This document shows positions 14,649 to 21,894 of a DNA stretch of 29,322 nucleotides, piece after piece. The DNA is from Ornithomonoglobus_A sp045532455 (GTDB taxonomy: Bacteria; Bacillota; Clostridia; UBA1381). The notes below the pieces were generated by a model that saw nothing but the letters and a program-made list of their open reading frames with translations, did not search any database and was not told where the DNA came from. Where the stretch lies: assembly GCA_045532455.1 (NCBI GenBank), contig JAZSFX010000026.1, positions 1 through 29,322 of the forward strand. Direction: 5' to 3'. Each line of letters starts with the position of its first letter. Within the stretch, counting starts at the first letter, position 1. Position numbers and translations under genes: made by a program.

Positions 14649-16310
14649 ATGGAAGAAAACTACAGCAGAAATTTTATAGAAGAAGCTATTGATAAGGACC
14701 TCGAGATAGGCCGTTGTAAGGAAATACAAACAAGATTTCCACCCGAGCCAAACGGATATTTGCATATAGGTCATGCAAAGGCTATATGCATAGATTTTGG
14801 TATGGCACAAAAATACAGGGGAGTGTGTAATCTTCGTCTTGACGACACAAATCCTACAAAGGAAGATACAGAATACGTTGATGCCATAATGGAGGATATA
14901 AAATGGCTTGGCTTTGAATGGGGCAAGGTACTTTATGCTTCTGACTATTTTGATGATATTTACGAAGCGGCAATAACTCTTATAAAGAGGGGCAAAGCAT
15001 TTGTGTGCGACCTTAGTGCAGACGAAATAAGAGAATACAGAGGCACACTAACATCTCCTGGTAAAAACAGTCCGTATCGAGATAGAAGTGTAGATGAAAA
15101 CCTTGATTTATTCAAAAGAATGACAAAGGGCGAATTTGAAGATGGCTCAAAGGTTTTGAGAGCTAAAATTGATATGGCATCGCCAAATCTCAATATGCGC
15201 GACCCTGTTATATACAGAATTATGAGAGCACATCATCACAGAACAGGCGATAAGTGGATTGTATATCCAATGTACGATTTTGCGCACCCAATCTCCGATA
15301 CAGTTGAGGGTGTTACACACTCGCTTTGTTCACTTGAATTCGAAGACCACAGACCTCTTTACGATTGGGTATTAAAAGAGGTTGGTTACGAAAAACCATC
15401 ACGTCAAATTGAGTTCGCAAGAATGAATCTTAACTATACACTAACAAGTAAGAGAAAGTGCTTAAAGCTTGTTAAGGATAATATCGTATCAGGCTGGAAC
15501 GACCCAAGAATGTCTACTCTTTGCGGAATGAGAAGACGTGGTTACACTCCTGCGGCAATCAGAGATTTTTGCGAAAGAATCGGTGTATCAAAAGCCAACA
15601 GTGTTATAGACTTTGCAATGCTTGAGGCTTGTATAAGAGAAGACTTAAACAAAAAAGCACCAAGAACTATGGCAGTTCTAAGACCCATAAAGCTTGTTAT
15701 AGATAACTATCCCGAAGATAAGGTTGAGGAAATTGACGTAGAAATTAATCCCGAAGACCCATCAATGGGCTCAAGAAAGGTTGAATTCTCAAAGGTACTT
15801 TATATCGAAGAAGACGACTTTATGGAAGAAGCGCCAAAGAAGTATTTCCGTTTAAAAATAGGCGGAGAAGTTCGTCTTAAGGGTGCATACTTTGTGAGAG
15901 CTAATAGCTGCATAAAAGATGAAAACGGAAAGGTTGTAGAAGTACATTGTACCTACGACCCTGAGTCTAAGGGAGGAGAATCACCCGACGGAAGAAAAGT
16001 TAAGGGTACTATCCATTGGGTTAGTGCCGAGCATGCTATTGACGCCGAGGTAAGACTTTATGACCGCTTGTTTATGGTCGAAAATCCATCAGACGAGAGC
16101 AAGGGTGATTTCGAAGAAAATCTTAACCCTGAGTCTATGGTTGTATTAAATAATGCAAAGCTTGAAAGCAATATGAATAATCTAAAGGCAGGAGACACAT
16201 TCCAGTTCATGAGAATGGGTTACTTCTGTGTAGATACTGATTCAAATGAAGATAAAATCATATTTAACAGAACAGTTGCTCTTAAAGATAGCTTTGCAAA
16301 AAAAGCATAA
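14649..16310 (+). CDS. glnS: Glutamine--tRNA ligase
   Basis: Class I synthetase that charges tRNA-Gln directly. The 553 aa are close to the 554 of the Escherichia coli enzyme. Motifs are TRFPPEPNGYLHIGHAKA (28-45, with perfect HIGH at 39-42), LRLDDTNP, LTSKRKCLKLV (KMSKS-type), GWNDPRMSTLCGMRRRGYT, and a C-terminal two-barrel anticodon domain. ATG 14649 is preferred. The TTG at 14628 is next to the gltX stop and precedes the GAAAGGA ribosome binding site. A GlnRS in a Firmicute is an accessory trait, usually explained by ancient transfer; many relatives use the GatCAB route instead. Position directly behind gltX gives a GluRS-GlnRS tandem. Confidence 0.96.
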   Translation: MEENYSRNFIEEAIDKDLEIGRCKEIQTRFPPEPNGYLHIGHAKAICIDFGMAQKYRGVCNLRLDDTNPTKEDTEYVDAIMEDIKWLGFEWGKVLYASDYFDDIYEAAITLIKRGKAFVCDLSADEIREYRGTLTSPGKNSPYRDRSVDENLDLFKRMTKGEFEDGSKVLRAKIDMASPNLNMRDPVIYRIMRAHHHRTGDKWIVYPMYDFAHPISDTVEGVTHSLCSLEFEDHRPLYDWVLKEVGYEKPSRQIEFARMNLNYTLTSKRKCLKLVKDNIVSGWNDPRMSTLCGMRRRGYTPAAIRDFCERIGVSKANSVIDFAMLEACIREDLNKKAPRTMAVLRPIKLVIDNYPEDKVEEIDVEINPEDPSMGSRKVEFSKVLYIEEDDFMEEAPKKYFRLKIGGEVRLKGAYFVRANSCIKDENGKVVEVHCTYDPESKGGESPDGRKVKGTIHWVSAEHAIDAEVRLYDRLFMVENPSDESKGDFEENLNPESMVVLNNAKLESNMNNLKAGDTFQFMRMGYFCVDTDSNEDKIIFNRTVALKDSFAKKA

Positions 16311-16351
16311 ATATGATTATATAAATTCATCAGCAGAGAGGAATAATTAAA

Positions 16352-17542
16352 ATGGAATATACAAAATACCTTTCGGATAGAGTAAAGCCTATGAAAGCAA
16401 GCGCTATCCGTGAAATGTTTAAAAGAATGGCAAATCCACAAATAATATCTCTTGCAGGAGGAAACCCTGCATCAGAGCTTTTTCCTGGTGAGGAGCTTTC
16501 AAAAATAGCAGGCAAAATTCTTATGACAAATCCTACAATGGCATTACAATATGGAACAACAGACGGTGTTAGTGCTATGAAGGAATGTGCAATATCAAGA
16601 GCAAAAAAAGCAAATAGCTTTAATGATGGCGATGCTGTTTTAATAACAACAGGTGCACAACAGGGAATAGACCTTGCTGCAAAATGCCTGTTAAATAAAG
16701 GTGATAAGGTTGTTGTAGAAAATCCAAGCTTTATCGGTACTTTAAACTCGCTTCGTTCATATGAGGCACAACTTATAGGTGTTAAGGTCGAAAGCGACGG
16801 TATGGACGTAAATGAACTTGAGGAAGTGCTGAAAAATAACGATATTAAGCTTATATACACAATCCCTACATTCCAGAATCCGTCAGGTACAACAATGTCC
16901 TTAGAAAAGAGAAAAAAGGTTTTAGAGCTTGCAAAAAAATACGATACTATAATTATTGAGGACAACCCTTACGGAGATTTAAGATTTTCTGGTGAAGACG
17001 TTGCAACAATAAAATCAATGGATACAGAGGGCAGAGTTATATACGTAGGCTCATTCTCTAAGATTTTATCACCGGGTCTGAGACTAGGCTATGTTGTTGC
17101 TGATGCAAACATCTGCGACAGAATTGAAGTTGTTAAGCAGGTTAATGACGTTCATACACCGGTATTGACGCAATTAATGTGTGTTGAGTTTATGAAAAAG
17201 TATGATATAGATAAGTATATCGAAAAAAACAGAGAGCTTTACGGTAAAAAATGTGCAGTAATGCTTGAAGCTATGGAAAAATATTTCCCACAGGGTAAGG
17301 TTAAATGGACAGTGCCCGAGGGCGGTATATTCCTTTGGTGCGAATGTCCTACTATAACAGATATCAATCCAATAGTAGATAAGTGTCTCGAGAAAATGGT
17401 TGCAATTGTTCCTGGTACGAACTTCGCTACTGATATAACACTACCGTCAAATATGTTCAGACTAAATTATTCATCTGCAACACCCGAAAAGATAGAAGAA
17501 GGTGTAAGACGTTTAGGAGAAGTTCTTTGCGAAAATTTATAA
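16352..17542 (+). CDS. PLP-dependent class I/II aminotransferase (2-aminoadipate/MocR-like type)
   Basis: Fold-type I aminotransferase of 396 aa. Visible: the N-terminal ISLAGGNPASELFP (31-45), TTGAQQGIDL at the cofactor phosphate site, QNPSGT (Asn176), IIEDNPYGDL (201-210, cofactor Asp and Tyr), the Schiff-base Lys237 in SFSKILSPGLRLG, and a substrate-carboxylate Arg near FRLNYS at the C-terminus. The pattern resembles the 2-aminoadipate/LysN and aromatic aminotransferase branch without the DNA-binding part of MocR. The amino-acid substrate cannot be fixed from sequence. It sits between glnS and trpS with a GAGAGG ribosome binding site, so it belongs to the same transcript. Confidence 0.88.
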   Translation: MEYTKYLSDRVKPMKASAIREMFKRMANPQIISLAGGNPASELFPGEELSKIAGKILMTNPTMALQYGTTDGVSAMKECAISRAKKANSFNDGDAVLITTGAQQGIDLAAKCLLNKGDKVVVENPSFIGTLNSLRSYEAQLIGVKVESDGMDVNELEEVLKNNDIKLIYTIPTFQNPSGTTMSLEKRKKVLELAKKYDTIIIEDNPYGDLRFSGEDVATIKSMDTEGRVIYVGSFSKILSPGLRLGYVVADANICDRIEVVKQVNDVHTPVLTQLMCVEFMKKYDIDKYIEKNRELYGKKCAVMLEAMEKYFPQGKVKWTVPEGGIFLWCECPTITDINPIVDKCLEKMVAIVPGTNFATDITLPSNMFRLNYSSATPEKIEEGVRRLGEVLCENL

Positions 17543-17565
17543 TGCAGTGAAAGGATTACAATAAA

Positions 17566-18567
17566 ATGGAAGAAAAGAAAATAATATTCTCGGGTGTTCA
17601 ACCGTCGGGAATAATAACTCTGGGTAACTATCTTGGCGCAGTAAGAAACTGGGTTAATCTTCAGAATGATTACAACTGCATATATGCTATGATGGACTTG
17701 CACTCAATAACTGTTAGACAAACGCCTGCAGAATTGAGAAAAAGGACATTGGAGCTGTTGGCTTTTTATATTGCCTGCGGAATAGACCCAAACCAGAACA
17801 CTCTTTTTGTACAATCACATAACAGTGCTCACGCCGAGCTTGGTTGGGTGCTCAATTGCTACACATACATGGGTGAATTGCAAAGAATGACACAGTTTAA
17901 GGATAAGAGTGCAAAACACGCAGACAACATAAATGCCGGTCTTTTTACATATCCTGTACTTATGGCGGCAGATATTTTACTTTATCAGACAGATCTTGTG
18001 CCTGTTGGTAAAGACCAGATGCAGCATATCGAAATATGCCGCGATGTTGCGCAGCGCTTTAATTCAATATACGGTGATGTATTCAAAATTCCTGAGGGTT
18101 TCTTGCCAAAAGCTGGTGCAAAAGTAATGAGTTTGCAGGAGCCGACAAAGAAAATGTCAAAATCAGACGAAAATCCAAAAGCGTATATTTCTATGCTTGA
18201 TGATTTTAACGTAATAGCCAAAAAGATTAAGAGTGCAGTAACTGACAGTGAGGGTGTTATAGAATATCGCGAAAACGACGAGACAAAAGCCGGAATAAAT
18301 AACCTCATGACTATTATGTCAGCAGTAAGTGGTAAAACAATAGAAGAAATTACACTCGAATATCAAAATGCCGGATACGGTGTATTCAAAAACGATGTTG
18401 CCGAGGCGGTTGTAGAAACAATCCGTCCTATCCGCGCTGAATACGATAAGATTGTAAACGATAAGCAGTATCTTGCGCAGATATGCGAGGAGGGCGCTCA
18501 AAAAGCAAGAGCACTTTCGAGAAAAACAATGAGTAAAGTATATAAAAAGGATGGCTTTGTTCAGTAA
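17566..18567 (+). CDS. trpS: Tryptophan--tRNA ligase
   Basis: Class I synthetase of 333 aa that charges tRNA-Trp. It has the N-terminal FSGVQPSGIITLGNYLGA (HIGH-type motif), the tryptophan-pocket segment PVLMAADILLY, DQMQHIE, and KKMSKSDENP (KMSKS loop). The length is normal for the compact bacterial TrpRS. ATG 17566 has GAAAGGA upstream. It is the last gene of the aminoacyl-tRNA synthetase run. An AU-rich hairpin follows. Confidence 0.97.
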   Translation: MEEKKIIFSGVQPSGIITLGNYLGAVRNWVNLQNDYNCIYAMMDLHSITVRQTPAELRKRTLELLAFYIACGIDPNQNTLFVQSHNSAHAELGWVLNCYTYMGELQRMTQFKDKSAKHADNINAGLFTYPVLMAADILLYQTDLVPVGKDQMQHIEICRDVAQRFNSIYGDVFKIPEGFLPKAGAKVMSLQEPTKKMSKSDENPKAYISMLDDFNVIAKKIKSAVTDSEGVIEYRENDETKAGINNLMTIMSAVSGKTIEEITLEYQNAGYGVFKNDVAEAVVETIRPIRAEYDKIVNDKQYLAQICEEGAQKARALSRKTMSKVYKKDGFVQ

Positions 18568-18582
18568 TCTACAACAGAAATG

Positions 18583-18615
18583 AAATTATTTTATAAATTT
18601 TATAAAGTAATTTTT
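18583..18615 (+). terminator. AU-rich hairpin after trpS
   Basis: A 14-bp stem with one G-U pair (arms 18583-18596 and 18600-18613) and a short loop, followed by a T stretch ending at 18615. It is AU-only and thus weak. It separates the synthetase run from the wall-polymer genes. Confidence 0.4.
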
Positions 18616-18635
18616 GAAGGGAGCTTGTTTAAATA

Positions 18636-19736
18636 ATGAATGTACAACAGATTATATTTATGTTATTTGCGTTTATAGTTGCGTTTGTGTTTACATTTGC
18701 AACTACTCCGCTGGTGCGAAGATTTGCATTTAAAATAGGCGCAATAGATATACCGAGGGATAAAAGGAGAGTACACAAAAAACCTACGCCGAGAATTGGC
18801 GGTCTTGCCATCATATTTGGATTTGCGGTTGCAGTAGTGTGCTTTGCCAAGCTTGACAGAGCGCTTATAGGCACACTTTGCGGTGCATTTATAATTGCAG
18901 TTATGGGTGTTATAGACGATTGCAAGGAGCTTAATGCCAAGCTGAAGTTTGTTGTTCAGATTATTGCGGCGCTTGTGGTAATTTATGTAGGTGATATTCG
19001 AATAGAGGTGTTTACAAACCCTGCATTCTGGAGTTCTAATCCGTACCTTGTTTTACCACAGTGGACATCAGTTCTTATAACTGTGGTTTGGATAGTATTT
19101 ATTACTAATGCAGTTAATTTTATAGACGGTCTTGATGGTCTTGCAGCAGGCGTTAGTGCAATAATGTCAGTATCTCTTGTGTTCATAGCTGCAAGAGTAG
19201 GTGAGTATCCTATTGCGATTGTAGGTACTGCACTTATGGGTGCTTGCTTTGGTTTTTTACCATTTAACTTTAACCCTGCAAAAATCTTTATGGGCGATAC
19301 AGGCTCAACATTTTTAGGTTTTATGCTTGCATCTCTTTCAATACAGGGTGTGTTCAAAAGTTATGCAGTAATTTCGTTTGCAGTACCGCTTTTGATACTT
19401 GGTCTGCCATTGTTTGACGCAAGCTTTGCGATGATACGTCGTCTTGCAACGGGACAAAGTCCTATGAAAGCAGACAGAGGACACTTGCATCACAGACTTA
19501 TAGATATGGGCTTTTCCCAAAAGCAGACAGTATTTATTCTATACGCAATAAGCGGTGTTTTAGGAATAAGTGCAGTTCTTTTGGCAGAAAACGGTTTCTT
19601 GCGTGCTATGCTGCTTTTGATATGTGTGCTTGTACTGTTGCTGATTGGCTCACTTTTAGGAATGAATAGCTATGTACATCACGTAGATAACGAGAAAAAC
19701 AATAATGAAATCACTGACAACGAAGACGAAAAATAA
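18636..19736 (+). CDS. tagO: Undecaprenyl-phosphate sugar-1-phosphate transferase (TagO/WecA/MraY family)
   Basis: Integral membrane enzyme that moves GlcNAc-1-phosphate (or a related sugar phosphate) from UDP-sugar to undecaprenyl phosphate, the first step of wall glycopolymer synthesis. The 366 aa are about ten hydrophobic helices with family motifs: the cytoplasmic DIPRDKRRVHKKPTPRIGG, VIDDCKEL with the Asp pair, NFIDGLDGLAAG, FMGDTGSTFLG, and the His-rich DRGHLHHRLIDMG, which marks WecA/TagO rather than MraY. The C-terminus ends in an acidic Asn/Glu tail. It overlaps the next gene's region (stop at 19734-19736), and that gene encodes UDP-GlcNAc 2-epimerase, which supplies ManNAc for linkage units. 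Confidence 0.92.
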   Translation: MNVQQIIFMLFAFIVAFVFTFATTPLVRRFAFKIGAIDIPRDKRRVHKKPTPRIGGLAIIFGFAVAVVCFAKLDRALIGTLCGAFIIAVMGVIDDCKELNAKLKFVVQIIAALVVIYVGDIRIEVFTNPAFWSSNPYLVLPQWTSVLITVVWIVFITNAVNFIDGLDGLAAGVSAIMSVSLVFIAARVGEYPIAIVGTALMGACFGFLPFNFNPAKIFMGDTGSTFLGFMLASLSIQGVFKSYAVISFAVPLLILGLPLFDASFAMIRRLATGQSPMKADRGHLHHRLIDMGFSQKQTVFILYAISGVLGISAVLLAENGFLRAMLLLICVLVLLLIGSLLGMNSYVHHVDNEKNNNEITDNEDEK

Positions 19737-19747
19737 TGGAGGTTAAC

Positions 19748-20899
19748 GTGAATAAAGTAAAAGTTATGACAGTATTCGGAACAAGACCGGAAGCTATAAA
19801 AATGGCACCGCTTGCTCTGGAACTAAAAAAATATGATGAAATAGAGTCAATAGTATGTGTAACAGCACAACACAGACAAATGCTCGACCAAGTGCTTGAA
19901 CTTTTTAAAATTACACCCGACTATGACCTTGATATAATGAAAACAAGACAAACACTTATAGGCATTACAACAAGAATTCTTGAGGGTCTTGACGAAGTTA
20001 TAAAAAAAGAGCAACCCGATATTGTTTTAGTTCACGGAGATACCTCAACAAGCTTTGTTGCAGGTCTTAGTGCGTTCTATAACCAGGTAAAAGTGGGACA
20101 CGTTGAGGCAGGGTTAAGAACATACGATAAATATTCACCGTTCCCTGAGGAAATGAACAGACAACTTACGGGAAGAATTGCAGATCTTCATTTTTCTCCA
20201 ACCAAGCAAAACAGACTTAATCTTTTAAAAGAAAACATTGACGATAATAACATTTATATAACCGGTAACACAGTAATAGACGCGCTGAAAACAACTGTAC
20301 AAAAGGATTACAAATTTAAGGAGCAGACACTTAACACAATAGATTTCGAAAACAGACGTGTTATAATTGTTACTGCACACAGACGTGAAAATCTGGGTGA
20401 ACCACTAAAAAACATATGCACTGCACTTAAAACGATTGTAGAGCAATATAGCGATGTTGAGATTGTATATCCCGTTCACTTAAATCCTGCAGTACGTGAA
20501 GTAGCATTTGAAATACTTGGAAATTCAGACAGAGTGCATCTTATAGACCCGCTTGATGTCGAGGATTTACACAATGCAATGGCAAAAAGCTATATGATTA
20601 TGACCGACTCGGGTGGAATTCAGGAGGAAGCTCCGGCGCTTGCAAAGCCTGTGCTTGTATTAAGACGCGAAACAGAGCGTCCCGAGGCAGTTGAAGCCGG
20701 TACGGTTAAAATAGCAGGTGTTGATAAAGAGGTTATTACAAAGCTTGCAAAAGAGCTTTTAGATAGTGAAGAAAAATACAACGAAATGGCTCAGGCGGTA
20801 AATCCGTACGGTGATGGCGAAGCGTCAAGAAGAATTGCAGAAGCTATTTTGTATTACTTTAATGAAAAATCTCAAAGACCCGATATGTTTGAAGTGTAA
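19748..20899 (+). CDS. wecB: UDP-N-acetylglucosamine 2-epimerase (non-hydrolysing)
   Basis: Cytoplasmic enzyme interconverting UDP-GlcNAc and UDP-ManNAc; called MnaA or WecB. Motifs: FGTRPEAIKMAPL, AQHRQMLDQVL, VHGDTSTSF, GHVEAGLRT, SPFPEEMNRQL, ITGNTVIDAL, TAHRREN, and TDSGGIQEEAP followed by LVLRRETERPEAV. I choose GTG 19748 (383 aa), because GGAGG lies 5 nt upstream; the ATG at 19736 overlaps the tagO stop and would place the Shine-Dalgarno inside the coding sequence. With tagO it forms a two-gene wall-polymer operon. Later polymer genes are not in this window. Confidence 0.95.
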   Translation: MNKVKVMTVFGTRPEAIKMAPLALELKKYDEIESIVCVTAQHRQMLDQVLELFKITPDYDLDIMKTRQTLIGITTRILEGLDEVIKKEQPDIVLVHGDTSTSFVAGLSAFYNQVKVGHVEAGLRTYDKYSPFPEEMNRQLTGRIADLHFSPTKQNRLNLLKENIDDNNIYITGNTVIDALKTTVQKDYKFKEQTLNTIDFENRRVIIVTAHRRENLGEPLKNICTALKTIVEQYSDVEIVYPVHLNPAVREVAFEILGNSDRVHLIDPLDVEDLHNAMAKSYMIMTDSGGIQEEAPALAKPVLVLRRETERPEAVEAGTVKIAGVDKEVITKLAKELLDSEEKYNEMAQAVNPYGDGEASRRIAEAILYYFNEKSQRPDMFEV

Positions 20900-20904
20900 G
20901 ATAT

Positions 20905-20937
20905 ATTAGTCCTGATACAATAAGTATCAGGACTAAT
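20905..20937 (+). repeat. Perfect 14-bp hairpin between wecB and the next gene
   Basis: Arms 20905-20918 and 20924-20937 are perfectly complementary with loop AATAA. No T run follows (next bases TAGATGGAG), so it is not a standard intrinsic terminator. It ends only a few bases before the GGAG ribosome binding site of the next gene and may affect mRNA processing, stability or translation. Confidence 0.75.
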
Positions 20938-20954
20938 TAGATGGAGAATTTAAA

Positions 20955-21842
20955 ATGAAAGCACAATATTTAATAAATGGGGATAGTATTAAAATTGCAT
21001 ACCACTATAATGCCGACAAAGATTTAATGATAGAAATCAGAAAAAAAGGCGGTAATATGCTGATGGATTTTTACCGGTTTTCGTTGTTTGAGCGCGGTAA
21101 AAAAATATGGGAGTTAATCGAGGATGAAATAGAAATTCTTCAAACAACACCTACAGATTGGCATGGTCCTTTTATTGTTGAGGCTGTTGATAATATTGAC
21201 GGTGATGATGTAGGCAGTTATAAATTTACGGGCGGTAACCACGAATATTCAAATACGGGTGTTGGTGGTGCACCAAACGCACGTACTACAATTCTCAAAT
21301 TCTATGTTGACAAAAATGAAGTTACACAAGGATATGGATATTCAAATGATATAGAAATCCATTGGAAAAACAGATTGCAGGCAAACAACACGCAAAAAGT
21401 TGACGGAAGTGGTAGGGAAGTCCTCGTAGAAAATCATATTATGAAATTTGATGGCAAGGAGTTTACCACATATTTTGAGATATGTCCTATAGAAGATGTG
21501 TATGTAAGAACCTGGTACGGTTTGCAGGGTGTAGCACCCAACACAATCTATGATACTGTACGCTATGTTGGCGGGGTTGATGATAGTGAACACCATATTG
21601 ATGACCTTATACCTTGCGGAAATAATAGTGCAACAAAGGTAATTGTAACAGGAAAAGGACATCGTTTTGAGATGGAGATAGATACAAATGTAGATTTAGG
21701 CGACAGAAGAATGTATAACGAAACCTCCGGAATTTTCCATACTAATTGGAATAAGTTTTATTTCTATGTTATAAGAAATCAACACTTAAGAGCAAATAAT
21801 ACGTATAAGTTAAAAGGTACATATCGTTTCTTATCTAACTAA
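20955..21842 (+). CDS. Unrecognised beta-rich protein
   Basis: A 295-aa protein with no signal peptide, no membrane helix and no catalytic motif that I recognise. It is rich in Asn, Asp, Gly and aromatic residues with alternating short strands. Notable segments are FTGGNHEYSNTGVGG, DIEIHWKNRLQANN, a GSGREVLVENH stretch, the aromatic VRTWYGLQG and a C-terminal NKFYFYVIRNQHLR. The texture recalls beta-sandwich domains in phage tail or carbohydrate-handling proteins, but this is only an impression. The ATG has GGAG 10 nt upstream. It lies behind wecB and ends at a terminator shared with a convergent SLH gene. Composition is similar to its neighbours, so recent transfer is not evident. Confidence 0.8.
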   Translation: MKAQYLINGDSIKIAYHYNADKDLMIEIRKKGGNMLMDFYRFSLFERGKKIWELIEDEIEILQTTPTDWHGPFIVEAVDNIDGDDVGSYKFTGGNHEYSNTGVGGAPNARTTILKFYVDKNEVTQGYGYSNDIEIHWKNRLQANNTQKVDGSGREVLVENHIMKFDGKEFTTYFEICPIEDVYVRTWYGLQGVAPNTIYDTVRYVGGVDDSEHHIDDLIPCGNNSATKVIVTGKGHRFEMEIDTNVDLGDRRMYNETSGIFHTNWNKFYFYVIRNQHLRANNTYKLKGTYRFLSN

Positions 21843-21855
21843 TTTTAACCATAAA

Positions 21856-21884
21856 AAAACAGGGCTTATATTAAGCCCTGTTTT
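21856..21884. terminator. Bidirectional terminator between convergent genes
   Basis: A 13-bp perfect stem (21856-21868 / 21872-21884) with a GGGC/GCCC core and A and T runs on both flanks. It terminates the plus-strand gene ending at 21842 and the minus-strand SLH gene ending at 21895. Confidence 0.9.
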
Positions 21885-21894
21885 ATTGTGATTA

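Noticed and set aside
20955..21842. Prophage remnant
   Set aside because: The protein has a faint tail-like texture, but no integrase, att site, lysis or other phage gene is nearby and composition matches the neighbours.
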